Origin: Microbispora sp. H11081
Lineage (GTDB): Bacteria > Actinomycetota > Actinomycetes > Streptosporangiales > Streptosporangiaceae
Reading direction: 5' to 3'
DNA: 64,000 nt
Assembly: GCF_012999535.1 (NCBI RefSeq)
Contig: NZ_JABBWV010000001.1
Span: forward strand, 744,001-808,000
Under the pieces are notes generated by a model. It was not told where the DNA came from, ran no database searches, and saw only the letters and a list, made by a program, of their open reading frames with translations. The number at the start of each line of letters is the position of its first letter. Positions within the stretch are counted from its first letter, which is position 1. This document shows positions 8,649 through 17,201 of the stretch, piece by piece. The translations under genes were made by a program, and so were the position numbers.

Positions 8649-9361
8649 TCGCCACCTCCGGAGACCGCCGGAGCTGCGAGCCCGGACCGCGGGGGCGCCT
8701 CCGCGGCCGTCCAGCCCGGCTGTGGCAGAGCGACGCCGATCATCGTGTCCCGGGTGACGATGGCCGCGAGCTGCTCCTCGGTCCAGCCCTCGGTGCCCGC
8801 CGGGCGCATCGGCATGACCATGAACCGGGACTTCTGGTTGGAGTCGTGGACGCGTATCTCGACGTCGGCGGGGAGGAACAGCCCGAACTCCGCGAGCACC
8901 TGGCGCGGCTGGCGCACCAGCCGCCGCCGGTAGTTCGGGGTCCGATACCAGTCGGGTGACATGCCGAGCACCGGTCTCGGATAGCAGGAGCACAGCGTGC
9001 ACACGATCACGTTGTGCACCTCCGGGGTGTTCTCCAGGACGTAGAAGTAGGTGTAGTCGCTCGGTGTGCCCGTCCCGGTCGGATCGAGCCAGTTCACCCC
9101 CACTTCCTTGGAAGCCTCCGTCCCGTCGGTGAGCAGGCGTTCTTTGAACGCCGGATCGAGCCAGGCCTTGGCCACCAGCTTCGATCCGTGCATGGGGGTG
9201 CGGCTTTCCGCCCACTCGGAGAAGCGGCGGTGGTCCTCCGCGGAGAAGATGCCCTTCTCGATCGCCAGTTCCCGTACGGCGAGCTCGAGGATCTCGAACT
9301 CGTCGGTCCCCTCGGGCTCCTGGATCGGGGCGTGCGGATGATCATGACTGTTGGTGCTCAT
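8645..9361 (-). CDS. Cobalt-type nitrile hydratase alpha / thiocyanate hydrolase gamma subunit
   Basis: 238 aa metal-binding subunit. The claw motif VCTLCSCYPRPVLG is present; Thr between the first two cysteines is the Co(III)-type signature (Fe-type has Ser). The two later cysteines are normally oxidised to sulfinate and sulfenate. The region WYRTPNYRRRLVRQPR and the C-terminal MVMPMRPAGTEGWTEEQL are also typical. The enzyme hydrates nitriles to amides or hydrolyses thiocyanate. The substrate cannot be read from sequence, but the split beta partner upstream is characteristic of three-subunit enzymes such as SCNase and toyocamycin NHase. Confidence 0.88.
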   Translation of the reverse strand: MSTNSHDHPHAPIQEPEGTDEFEILELAVRELAIEKGIFSAEDHRRFSEWAESRTPMHGSKLVAKAWLDPAFKERLLTDGTEASKEVGVNWLDPTGTGTPSDYTYFYVLENTPEVHNVIVCTLCSCYPRPVLGMSPDWYRTPNYRRRLVRQPRQVLAEFGLFLPADVEIRVHDSNQKSRFMVMPMRPAGTEGWTEEQLAAIVTRDTMIGVALPQPGWTAAEAPPRSGLAAPAVSGGGE

Positions 9362-9663
9362 GGGTGTCGTTCTCCCTCACCGGCCGGTTCCAGCCAGCGT
9401 TCCGAGAATTCCGATTCCAGGGTGTCGACGTCGGGGCCGGCGTAGTCCGGCCAGAGCTCCGTCTGATTGAAGCGGACGACGTAGAACGGCTCGTGCCGGC
9501 CCTCCTCGTCGCGGCCCCACGCCTCGTCCTCGGGGATGACCCAGGCGGGCCTGTCCTCGACCACGGTGCCGATCCGTCCGCGCATGTAGACCTGGCAGCG
9601 CGTGTGGAACAGCGTCGTCTCGTCGCGGATGACGACGCGATCTCCTACCTTGAACCGTCTCAT
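9358..9663 (-). CDS. NHase beta C-terminal-domain subunit (SCNase alpha-like)
   Basis: 101 aa starting at ATG 9663, overlapping the upstream stop (ATGA). It begins MRRFKVGDRVVIRD, the SH3-like barrel of the nitrile hydratase beta C-terminus, and contains GRIGTV, EPFYVVRFNQTELW and a terminal SERWLEP. In two-subunit NHases this domain is fused to the beta N-terminal domain; here it is a separate polypeptide, as in thiocyanate hydrolase ScnA. Its stop overlaps the start of the alpha-type gene. Confidence 0.82.
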   Translation of the reverse strand: MRRFKVGDRVVIRDETTLFHTRCQVYMRGRIGTVVEDRPAWVIPEDEAWGRDEEGRHEPFYVVRFNQTELWPDYAGPDVDTLESEFSERWLEPAGEGERHP

Positions 9664-10100
9664 GAGAGCACCTCCCCGCGACGGGCCCGGATCTCGTCGA
9701 TCTTCCTTCCGAGCTCGTCGGTCGTGATGATCCCCTTCTCCACGAGCACCCGGGCGGCGGTCGTGGCCCACCGGGCGTAGTAGGGCAGCCCGTAGTACTG
9801 GGTGGCCCCGAGGTCGTTCTCCATGCGCCGCCGGATCTCGGCGTTCCACACGCCGCGCCAGGCGAGGCACTCGCACGTGACGTAGGTGTCCATCTCCCAC
9901 TGCCGCTCGGCCTCGTGCCGGCCCTCGTACGGCACCTGGACGTCGGGCTGGCCGCCGACGTCGTGCAGCACATGGCGCAGGGCGGCATAAAGCTCATCGC
10001 CGATGTGGTAGGGAGAGTCCAGCGTTCGGCGGAAATCGGGTCGCAGCCTGTTAGTGTCACGGAGCAAACTGTCGTACGATCCCGTTCTTTCCTCTGCCAT
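9660..10100 (-). CDS. NHase beta N-terminal-domain subunit (SCNase beta-like)
   Basis: 146 aa. It contains WEMDTYVTCECLAWRGVW, YYGLPYYARWATTAARVLVEKG and the helical tail DELGRKIDEIRARRG, matching the helical N-terminal half of nitrile hydratase beta. First of four catalytic/accessory genes joined by 4-base overlaps: beta-N, beta-C, alpha, accessory. This is the gene order of scnB-scnA-scnC-P15K. The cobalt permease gene ends 85 bases upstream, so the five genes may be one transcript. Confidence 0.8.
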   Translation of the reverse strand: MAEERTGSYDSLLRDTNRLRPDFRRTLDSPYHIGDELYAALRHVLHDVGGQPDVQVPYEGRHEAERQWEMDTYVTCECLAWRGVWNAEIRRRMENDLGATQYYGLPYYARWATTAARVLVEKGIITTDELGRKIDEIRARRGEVLS

Positions 10101-10185
10101 CTAATTCACCCCGTACTGCCCCATACCCCCGGGTTTGATCGCGACTCAAATATCTGGGGATTTTGCCGTAACGGGGGATAAGGAA

Positions 10186-11247
10186 TCAGTCGACGGTGAA
10201 ACGCTCGCCCAATTTGAACACTCGCCACACGAGTGCGGCGATGCCCCAGGACGCGACGAACAACCCGACGATGACGTATCCGAGGATCTCGAAATGGCCG
10301 GCGAGCGACGCGTAGGCCGCGACGGGCCCGCCCACGCCGGTCGCGTCGACGGTCAGCTTGGCCAGGTACACCGTCGCGACGAACGCCGCCACGAATACGG
10401 TCATGCCGGTCGTCGCGGCGTTGTAGTGGAGCCGTCGCGCCGGGTCGCGATAGGCCCATGAGTAGGCGCGCGACATGATCAGGCTGTCGGCCGTGTCGCA
10501 GGCGGTCATCCCGGCGGCGAACAGCAGCGGCAGCGTGAGCACGGCCGTCATCGGCAGCCGGCCCTGCGACGCCGTGCCCGCCGACAGCGCCAGCAGCGTC
10601 ACCTCGCTGGCCGTCTCCAGCCCGAGCCCGAACAGCAGGCCGATCGGGTACATGTGCCACGACGAGCGGATCAGCCCTCGAACGCGGTCGCCCAGCAGGC
10701 GGTTCATCAGGCCGCGGTTCAGAAGCTGCAGCTCCAGTTCTCTCCGGTCGATCCGACCGTGGGCCATCCGCCGCCACAGTCCGATCAGGCCGGCGAGGAC
10801 GAGGCCGTTGAGCACCGCGACGAGCAGCAGGAACGACATGGCGACGAGCTGGGAGACGAGCCCTCCCACCTGCCGGAAGCTCTCGACACCGTGCCCGGCC
10901 GCGCCGGCGGCGAGGGCCACGATCAGGGCCAGGAGCAGCACGACGGTGGAGTGGCCGAGGGCGAAGAAGAAGCCCACCCCGACCGGGCGGCGGCCGCGCT
11001 GCATCATCAGCCGCGTCGTGTCGTCGATCGCCGCGATGTGGTCGGCGTCGAAGGCGTGCCGGATGCCCAGGCTGTAGGCCAGTGTCCCGGCGCCCGCGAA
11101 CCCCCCGGCCCCCGCCGGGCCGTCGACGTAGTACAGGTAGAGGGACCAGCCGGCCACATGGAGCAGGGCGACGAAGGTGACGATCCCTCCGACCCGTACG
11201 CGCTCCCTCGCCGTCCAGCGTACGGGGACTTGTACGGGCAGGCTCAT
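10186..11247 (-). CDS. Nickel/cobalt permease, NiCoT family (NhlF-like)
   Basis: 353 aa polytopic membrane protein with the NiCoT signature RHAFDADHIAAIDDTTR (about residues 64-80) and a second motif FFFALGHSTVV (about 93-103). About eight hydrophobic segments are visible. NhlF supplies cobalt to Co-type nitrile hydratase in Rhodococcus. Its position directly upstream of the hydratase genes argues for cobalt over nickel as substrate here. The last seven residues follow an apparent final helix and are FKLGERF-like. Confidence 0.9.
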   Translation of the reverse strand: MSLPVQVPVRWTARERVRVGGIVTFVALLHVAGWSLYLYYVDGPAGAGGFAGAGTLAYSLGIRHAFDADHIAAIDDTTRLMMQRGRRPVGVGFFFALGHSTVVLLLALIVALAAGAAGHGVESFRQVGGLVSQLVAMSFLLLVAVLNGLVLAGLIGLWRRMAHGRIDRRELELQLLNRGLMNRLLGDRVRGLIRSSWHMYPIGLLFGLGLETASEVTLLALSAGTASQGRLPMTAVLTLPLLFAAGMTACDTADSLIMSRAYSWAYRDPARRLHYNAATTGMTVFVAAFVATVYLAKLTVDATGVGGPVAAYASLAGHFEILGYVIVGLFVASWGIAALVWRVFKLGERFTVD

Positions 11248-11355
11248 TGTCGCGACCCTCCCCGCGTCGCTCCCCGCGCAACCCCGGCTCGCCGATGGGG
11301 TGGGTGTTTCTTGACCGGAGTAAGCAAGTAAGGCACATCGCCTCCCGCTTTTCTG

Positions 11356-11378
11356 GGGAAAATCACGCCCGTTTTCCC
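11356..11378. promoter_or_regulatory. Inverted repeat upstream of the cobalt permease gene
   Basis: GGGAAAA (11356-11362) and TTTTCCC (11372-11378) form perfect 7-base arms around 9 bases, about 110 bases upstream of the permease start in the 277-base gap before ileS. It could be an operator for metal- or substrate-dependent control. No B12-box sequence is apparent, so I do not call a cobalamin riboswitch. Confidence 0.35.
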
Positions 11379-11466
11379 GATAGTCAGTCCCTCACGGGGG
11401 CGCTGTCAACGAGTGGTGATTTCCACAATTCGGCGGGTGGGCGGAGCGATTGGGTAAAAACCGCCA

Positions 11467-11511
11467 CAAAAAGAATTGCCCGGGCGCCGGTCGGGTGACC
11501 GGAGCCCGGGC
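11467..11511 (-). terminator. Rho-independent terminator of ileS
   Basis: On the minus strand a GC-rich hairpin (arms 11499-11511 and 11478-11490, one mismatch in 13 pairs, 8-base loop) is followed within 5 bases by TTCTTTTT. It begins 14 bases after the ileS stop and separates ileS from the permease/hydratase operon. Confidence 0.8.
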
Positions 11512-11524
11512 ATTGTCAGCCTGG

Positions 11525-14500
11525 TCAGGCCTTGCGGAGGCGGAAGGACAGACCGAGATCGGTGTCCTCGTGCACCGGCAGGTCCTCCTCCGGGGCGCCC
11601 TCCTCGATCCGGGAGGCGAGCACCTCGTCGGCGACGGCGTCCGCGGAACCCCGCAGGGCCTCGGCCAGTTCGCCGCCGGCCGACCACCACAGGTCGATGC
11701 GGTCGCTGATGGACAGGCCGGTGGACTTGCGGGCCTCCTGGACGAGCCGGATCACGTCGCGGACCAGGCCGGCCCGGCGCAGTTCGTCGGTGATCGCCAG
11801 GTCGAGGGCCACGGTCTCGCCGGTGCCGGTGTCCACCGCGCCGGTCTCCACGGCCCAGCCCGACTTCGGCTGCTCGGTCACGATCACGTCGTCCTGGCCC
11901 AGCTCCACCGTGCCCAGTTCCCCGGCCTCGACCGTCGCGGTCCCGTCCGAGCGCAGGGCCCGGGCCAGCGCCGCGGGGTCGGCCGCCGACACGGCGGCGG
12001 CGGCGAGCTTGGTCTGCGAGCCGAACCTCCTGCCCAGGCTGCGGAAGTTGGGCTTGACCGTGAAGGTCACCAGGTCGGCGGAGAACCCGGACAGGTCCTC
12101 AAGCCGCTGCACGTTGAGCTCGTCGGCGATCAGCTCGCGCAGTTCGCCGGGCAGCGCGGCCCAGCCGGGGGCGCCGACCAGGGCCCGGCCGAGCGGCTGG
12201 CGCGTCTTGACCGACGAGGAGGCGCGGGCCGAACGGCCCAGCTCGACCAGGCGGCGCACCAGCGCCATCCGCTCCGACAGCTCGGGGTCGAGCAGCGCGG
12301 TGTTCACCTCGGGCCAGGCGGCCAGGTGCACCGAGGCCGGGGCGTCCGGGTCGCGCAGCACGTCCCACAGGTAGTCGGTGAGGAACGGCACCAGCGGTGC
12401 CATGAGCCGGGTGACGGTCTCCAGGCACTCGTGCAGCGTCGCGAAGGCCGAGGCCTCGCCGGACCAGAAGCGGCGGCGCGAGCGGCGGACGTACCAGTTG
12501 GACAGGTCGTCCAGGAACTCGGTGAGCCTGCGGCCGGCCCGGGCGGTGTCGAACTCCTCCATGGAGGCGGTGACATCGGCCACCGTGCGGTGCAGCTCCG
12601 CCAGCGCCCACCGGTCGATCAGCGGCCGGTCGGCGTACGCCGGGGCGTCGGCCACCCGGGAGGGTGACCACGACTCGGCGTTGGCGTAGAGCGTGAAGAA
12701 CGACGCGGTGTTCCAGTAGGTCAGCAGGACCTTCCGGACGATCTCCTCCAGGGCGGCGTGGCCGATCCTGCGCGGCGCCCAGGGGGAGCCGGAGGTGGCC
12801 ATGTACCAGCGCAGGGCGTCGGCGCCGTGCTGGTCCATCAGCGGCATCGGCCGCAGCACGTTGCCCAGGTGCTTGCTCATCTTGCGGCCGTCCTCGGCGA
12901 GGATCAGGCCGAGGCAGAGCACGTTCTCGTACGACGACCGGCCGAACACCAGCGTGCCGACGGTCATCATCGAGTAGAACCAGCCGCGGGTCTGGTCGAT
13001 CGCCTCGCAGATGAACTGGCCGGGGAAGGAGCTCTCGAAGACCTCCTTGTTCACCAGCGGCGCGCCCCACTGGGCGAACGGCATGGCGCCCGAGTCGTAC
13101 CAGACGTCGATCACGTCGGGCACGCGCCGCGCCTCGGCCCGGCACAGTGCCCCTGACGCGTCTCCGACACCATGGGGGCAGGGGAAGGTCACGTCGTCGA
13201 CGTACGGGCGGTGCGGGTCGAGCGCGGTCAGGTCGCGGCCCGCCAGCTCGCCCAGCTCCTTCAGCGAGCCGACGCAGGTGACGTGGTCCTCGTTCTCCGA
13301 GCAGACCCACAGCGGCAGCGGGGTGCCCCAGTAGCGGGACCGCGACAGCGCCCAGTCGACGTTGCCCCGGAGCCACTCGCCGTACCGGCCGTTCTTGATC
13401 GTCTCGGGGAACCAGTTGGTGCGCTCGTTCTCCGCGAGGAGCTGGTCCTTGATCGCGGTGGTCCTGATGTACCAGGACGGGAGCGCGTAGTAGAGCAGCG
13501 GGGTGTGGCAGCGCCAGCAGTGCGGGTAGCTGTGCTCGAAGTGCTCGCCGCGGAACAGCAGGCCGCGCTCGCGCAGGTTTTCGGTCAGCGGCTCGTCGGC
13601 GTCCTTGAAGAACATGCCGCCCACGAACGGCACGTCCGGCAGGAAGCGCCCGTCAGGGCCGATCGGGTTCACCACCGGCAGGCCGTAGCGCTTGCAGACG
13701 GTCATGTCGTCGGCGCCGAAGGCGGGGGCCTGGTGGACCAGGCCGGTGCCGTCCTCGACCGTGACGTACGTGCCGAGCACGACGTAGTGGGCGTCCTCGA
13801 TGTCCACGAGGTCGAAGGGGCGCCGGTAGGCGGTGTGCTCGAGCTCCGAGCCCTGGTAGGTGGCCAGCACCTCGGCGTCCTCGCCGAGGGCCCGCCGCAG
13901 CAGCGGCTCGGCCACCACGAGGACCTCCTCGCCGCGCCGGGCCGCGACGTACGTCACGTCGGGGTGGACGGCGACCGCGGTGTTGGACACCAGCGTCCAG
14001 GGGGTGGTGGTCCAGATCAGCAGCGAGGCGCCCAGCTCGGCCAGCGGGCCGGAGACGACGGGCATCCGCACGTACACCGACGGGCTGGAGACGGTCTCGT
14101 AGCCGCCGGGCTGGCCGAGTTCGTGGTCGGACAGGCCGGTGCCGCAGCGGGGGCAGTACGGCGTGATCCGGTGGTCGCGGAACAGCAGTTCCTTGTCCCA
14201 GACGACCTTGAGCGACCACCAGACGGCCTCGACGTACTGGGGGTCCATGGTGCGGTAGGCCTGGGACATGTCGACCCAGTAGCCCATCCGCTCGGTCATC
14301 TCCTCGAACGCGTCCACGTGCCGCAGCACCGACTCGCGGCAGCGCGCGTTGAACTCGGCGATGCCGTACGACTCGATCTCGGGCTTGCCCGACAGGCCGA
14401 GTTCCTTCTCGACGGCGACCTCGACGGGCAGGCCGTGGCAGTCCCAGCCGGCCTTGCGGGGAACGTGGTAGCCGCGCATCGACTTGTAGCGGGGGAAGAC

Positions 14501-14710
14501 GTCCTTGAAGACGCGGGCCTCGACGTGGTGCACGCCGGGCATGCCGTTGGCGGTGGGCGGGCCCTCGTAGAACACCCAGGAGGGGCCGCCGGCGTTCTGC
14601 TCCAGCGAGCGCTCGAAGACCTTCCCGTCCCGCCAGCGCTCGAGGACCTCGTGCTCGAGGGCCGGCAGGTCGACCTGCGCGGGAAGTGAGCGGAAGTATG
14701 GGGAAGACAT
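11525..14710 (-). CDS. ileS: Isoleucyl-tRNA synthetase
   Basis: 1061 aa class I synthetase charging tRNA-Ile. The HIGH-type motif is in PPTANGMPGVHHVEAR, and the KMSKS motif reads GRKMSKHLGN. The catalytic core contains WDCHGLPVE and the editing domain includes the WTTTPWTLVSNTAVAV segment. KMSKH and the overall length match the eukaryote-like IleS2 type often linked to lower mupirocin sensitivity; I infer this class and did not test it. A T-box leader precedes it and a strong terminator follows. Confidence 0.95.
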   Translation of the reverse strand: MSSPYFRSLPAQVDLPALEHEVLERWRDGKVFERSLEQNAGGPSWVFYEGPPTANGMPGVHHVEARVFKDVFPRYKSMRGYHVPRKAGWDCHGLPVEVAVEKELGLSGKPEIESYGIAEFNARCRESVLRHVDAFEEMTERMGYWVDMSQAYRTMDPQYVEAVWWSLKVVWDKELLFRDHRITPYCPRCGTGLSDHELGQPGGYETVSSPSVYVRMPVVSGPLAELGASLLIWTTTPWTLVSNTAVAVHPDVTYVAARRGEEVLVVAEPLLRRALGEDAEVLATYQGSELEHTAYRRPFDLVDIEDAHYVVLGTYVTVEDGTGLVHQAPAFGADDMTVCKRYGLPVVNPIGPDGRFLPDVPFVGGMFFKDADEPLTENLRERGLLFRGEHFEHSYPHCWRCHTPLLYYALPSWYIRTTAIKDQLLAENERTNWFPETIKNGRYGEWLRGNVDWALSRSRYWGTPLPLWVCSENEDHVTCVGSLKELGELAGRDLTALDPHRPYVDDVTFPCPHGVGDASGALCRAEARRVPDVIDVWYDSGAMPFAQWGAPLVNKEVFESSFPGQFICEAIDQTRGWFYSMMTVGTLVFGRSSYENVLCLGLILAEDGRKMSKHLGNVLRPMPLMDQHGADALRWYMATSGSPWAPRRIGHAALEEIVRKVLLTYWNTASFFTLYANAESWSPSRVADAPAYADRPLIDRWALAELHRTVADVTASMEEFDTARAGRRLTEFLDDLSNWYVRRSRRRFWSGEASAFATLHECLETVTRLMAPLVPFLTDYLWDVLRDPDAPASVHLAAWPEVNTALLDPELSERMALVRRLVELGRSARASSSVKTRQPLGRALVGAPGWAALPGELRELIADELNVQRLEDLSGFSADLVTFTVKPNFRSLGRRFGSQTKLAAAAVSAADPAALARALRSDGTATVEAGELGTVELGQDDVIVTEQPKSGWAVETGAVDTGTGETVALDLAITDELRRAGLVRDVIRLVQEARKSTGLSISDRIDLWWSAGGELAEALRGSADAVADEVLASRIEEGAPEEDLPVHEDTDLGLSFRLRKA

Positions 14711-14990
14711 CGTCGGGCGGAACCTCCACGCGGTGGCTGTGACAGCACTGCTGACCTGGCGTGAAGGGACGAAGCCGTGGACGGCTCCGCGGTACCACCC
14801 TTCTTGACGCCCGGCCTGTGGCGGGCGCCCTCTCGTTTGTCTCCGCTGCCGGTTCTACTCGGCCGGTCCGGCCTTTCCTCCGGCGGCTCCGGGGTGATCT
14901 TCCCTCCACGGCCCGCCCCGGGCTCACACCGTCCCCGGGTCGCTGAGCGGGCGGATGCGGAGGTACTCGTCCCCATCGACGCCTTGCAGA
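14711..14990 (-). promoter_or_regulatory. T-box leader of ileS
   Basis: The minus strand carries the T-box sequence GGGTGGTACCGCGGAGCC (14800-14783), followed by pairing bases GTCCCTTC. Upstream are AGTAGAACCGGCAGC and a 5' helix region containing GATGGGGACGAGTA with an ATC triplet in CCGCATCCGC that could be the isoleucine specifier. The ribosome site GGAGG lies just before the ileS ATG. T-boxes read uncharged tRNA; in actinobacterial ileS they usually act on translation. The 5' boundary is approximate. Confidence 0.85.
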
Positions 14991-15172
14991 CTACGAAGAT
15001 AACGCACCCCGGCCGCGGGGGCTTCCCGATTCGCGGGTGATGATTCTGGTGAGACCAGGGCTCCTCGGGGGAATACGTGGGGGACGCCCGGTGGGGGATC
15101 CAGGGGCGATCAGGAGGAACCGGCCGAACGTGCCATCCGGGTACGGGTGGGGTAAAAGCCTCGGAGGGTCCG

Positions 15173-15201
15173 TTGCCGATCCGTTATCGGCGGCTTATTC
15201 T
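15173..15201 (+). promoter_or_regulatory. Candidate promoter for the dksA-like/lspA/rluD operon
   Basis: TTGCCG (15173-15178) and TATTCT (15196-15201) with 17-base spacing lie 78 bases before the zinc-finger gene. The rest of the roughly 290-base stretch between the T-box leader and this point shows no gene I can support. Confidence 0.45.
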
Positions 15202-15278
15202 GCCCGGACCGGCCCGATGCGCGCCCGGCCCCCGAGGGCACGGGCTCACAGGGTTCCTGGGCGAAGGGGAGGCCCGCA

Positions 15279-15674
15279 ATGACGACGCGCACGGCGAGAA
15301 CCGCCATCGGTGAGGACGTCTGGTCCGACCAGGAGCTCGCCGAGGTCCGCGAGCGGTTGCGGCACGAGATCGAGGAGCTGCGAGCCGACATCGCCAGGGC
15401 CGAGGAGCAGCTCGCGTCCGGTGACGTGAGCCAGGGCGCGGGGGACGATCCGGCCGATGCCGGGGCCAAGACGTATGAGCGTGAGCGTGAGATCGCCCTT
15501 ACCCTGAATGCGCGCGACCTGCTCGCGCAGTACGAGCGGGCGATCGCCCGTGTCGACGCAGGGACTTACGGAGAGTGCGAATCGTGCCACAAGCCGATCG
15601 GCAAGGAGCGCCTGGGGGCATTCCCGAGAGCGACGCTGTGCGTAGCGTGCAAGCAGCGGGAGGAGCGCCGCTGA
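15279..15674 (+). CDS. TraR/DksA-family zinc-finger protein
   Basis: 131 aa with GGGGAGG upstream. A coiled-coil N-terminal half (EVRERLRHEIEELRADIARA) is followed by a C4 zinc finger: GECESCHKPIG and [12 protein letters not shown] at the extreme C-terminus. DksA/TraR proteins insert the coiled coil into the RNA-polymerase secondary channel. Actinobacterial members are common and poorly characterised. It appears to head an operon with lspA and the pseudouridine synthase. Confidence 0.88.
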   Translation: MTTRTARTAIGEDVWSDQELAEVRERLRHEIEELRADIARAEEQLASGDVSQGAGDDPADAGAKTYEREREIALTLNARDLLAQYERAIARVDAGTYGECESCHKPIGKERLGAFPRATLCVACKQREERR

Positions 15675-16270
15675 GCGGCGCCACCCCGGCTCGGCCCGAC
15701 CGGGCGCGGAGGATAGCCGTCCTCGCGATCCTGGCCGCCGTCGTCTACGTTCTCGACCAGGTCAGCAAGTTCCTCGTCGTGGAGTTCCTGGAACGCCAGG
15801 AGCCGCTCACCGTCATTCCCGGCGCGCTCGTGCTGACCGTCATCCGCAACCCCGGTGCCGCCTTCAGCATCGGCACCGGCATGACGATCGTGTTCACGAT
15901 CATCGCGCTGGGCGTCGTCGTGGCGATCGTGCGTACGGCGCGGCAGTTGCGCAGCCTGCCCTGGGCGATCACGCTCGGCCTGCTGCTCGGCGGCGCGGTC
16001 GGCAACCTGACCGACCGCGTCTTCCGGTCGCCCGCGCCGTTCCAGGGACACGTGGTCGACTTCGTCCAGGTGTTCCCCGCCACCCGGTTCCCCGTGTTCA
16101 ACGTCGCGGACTCGGCCATCGTGTGCGGCGGCGTGCTCGCCGTGTTCCTCGCCTGGCGCGGCTACCAGATCGACGGCACCCGCGAGACCGGCGACCAGAC
16201 CCCGGAGCAGACCCCGGAGCAGACCCCGGAACAGCCCGGCGGGACGGCGGGGGGGAAGTCCGATGGGTGA
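15638..16270 (+). CDS. lspA: Lipoprotein signal peptidase (signal peptidase II)
   Basis: Aspartic membrane peptidase that cleaves prolipoprotein signal peptides after lipidation. Motifs: [34 protein letters not shown] (first catalytic Asp) and [11 protein letters not shown] (second). Four membrane helices are visible. The start is uncertain: GTG 15638 and GTG 15647 both fall inside the previous gene, and a CTG at 15671 has the best ribosome site (GGGAGG). The C-terminus carries a three-fold QTPE repeat. The stop overlaps the next gene by 8 bases. Confidence 0.92.
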   Translation: MRSVQAAGGAPLSGATPARPDRARRIAVLAILAAVVYVLDQVSKFLVVEFLERQEPLTVIPGALVLTVIRNPGAAFSIGTGMTIVFTIIALGVVVAIVRTARQLRSLPWAITLGLLLGGAVGNLTDRVFRSPAPFQGHVVDFVQVFPATRFPVFNVADSAIVCGGVLAVFLAWRGYQIDGTRETGDQTPEQTPEQTPEQPGGTAGGKSDG

Positions 16271-17192
16271 CCAGCGCAGCCTGCCCGTCCCCGACGGCCT
16301 GGAGGGCGAGCGTCTCGACGCCGCCCTCGCCCGGCTGTTCGGCTTCTCCCGCACCCGCGCGGCCGAGCTGATCGCCTCGGGGGACGTGCTGGTCGACGGC
16401 GCCGTACCGGCGAAGTCCGACCGCGTCCACGCCGGCGCCTGGCTGGACGTCACGATCCCGCCGCCCCCGGCGACGCCGATGCCCGTGGCCGAGCCCGTCC
16501 CCGGCATGGGAATCCTGCACGAGGACGACGACATCGTCGTCGTGAGCAAGCCGATCGGCGTCGCGGCGCACCCGACCGTCGGCTGGACCGGCCCCACCGT
16601 GATCGGCGGGCTGCTCGGCGCGGGCCACCGGGTCTCCACGAGCGGCGCGGCCGAGCGCCAGGGCATCGTCCACCGGCTCGACGCCAACACCACAGGCGTG
16701 ATGGTCGTCGCCAAGAGCGAGCGGGCCTACTCGCACCTCAAGCGGGCGTTCAAGGAACGCACCGTGGACAAGCGCTACCACGCGCTCGTCCAGGGGCACA
16801 TGGACCCGCTGCGCGGCACCGTCGACGCTCCGATCGACCGGCACCCGGCGGGCGACGGGCGCTTCGCGGTGGTGGCCGGTGGCAAGGACTCGGTGACGCA
16901 CTACGACACGGTCGAGGCGTTCCGCGCGGCGTCGCTGCTCGACATCAAGCTGGAGACCGGCAGGACCCACCAGATCCGGGTGCACATGGCCGCGCTCAGG
17001 CACCCGTGCGTGGGCGACCTGATGTACGGCGCGGACCCCACCCTCGCCGCCCGGCTCGGCGTGAGCCGGCAGTGGCTGCACGCGGTCTCGCTGTCGTTCG
17101 AGCACCCGGCGACGGGGGAGTGGATGACCTTCACCAGCGACTACCCGGACGATCTGGCCCGCGCGCTGGAGATCCTCGAAGACGAGGGCTGA
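16263..17192 (+). CDS. RluA-family 23S rRNA pseudouridine synthase
   Basis: 309 aa. An N-terminal S4 RNA-binding domain (about residues 12-60, [20 protein letters not shown]) precedes the catalytic domain with the family motif [15 protein letters not shown] holding the active-site Asp. [15 protein letters not shown] and [10 protein letters not shown] follow. The architecture matches RluD, which modifies helix 69 of 23S rRNA; the exact uridine cannot be read from sequence. It lies downstream of lspA, a common pairing. Confidence 0.94.
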   Translation: MGDQRSLPVPDGLEGERLDAALARLFGFSRTRAAELIASGDVLVDGAVPAKSDRVHAGAWLDVTIPPPPATPMPVAEPVPGMGILHEDDDIVVVSKPIGVAAHPTVGWTGPTVIGGLLGAGHRVSTSGAAERQGIVHRLDANTTGVMVVAKSERAYSHLKRAFKERTVDKRYHALVQGHMDPLRGTVDAPIDRHPAGDGRFAVVAGGKDSVTHYDTVEAFRAASLLDIKLETGRTHQIRVHMAALRHPCVGDLMYGADPTLAARLGVSRQWLHAVSLSFEHPATGEWMTFTSDYPDDLARALEILEDEG

Positions 17193-17201
17193 CGGGACCG
17201 G

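Noticed and set aside
8313..9215. 300-codon frame around the accessory protein
   Set aside because: Most of it overlaps the alpha-type hydratase gene in another frame; the real gene starts at GTG 8648 in a GTGA overlap.
11248..11524. Cobalamin or NiCo riboswitch before the permease
   Set aside because: No B12-box or NiCo consensus found by eye; only a simple palindrome and the ileS terminator.
13172..14689. 505-codon frame antisense to ileS
   Set aside because: IleS is unambiguous on the minus strand; the antisense product is low complexity.
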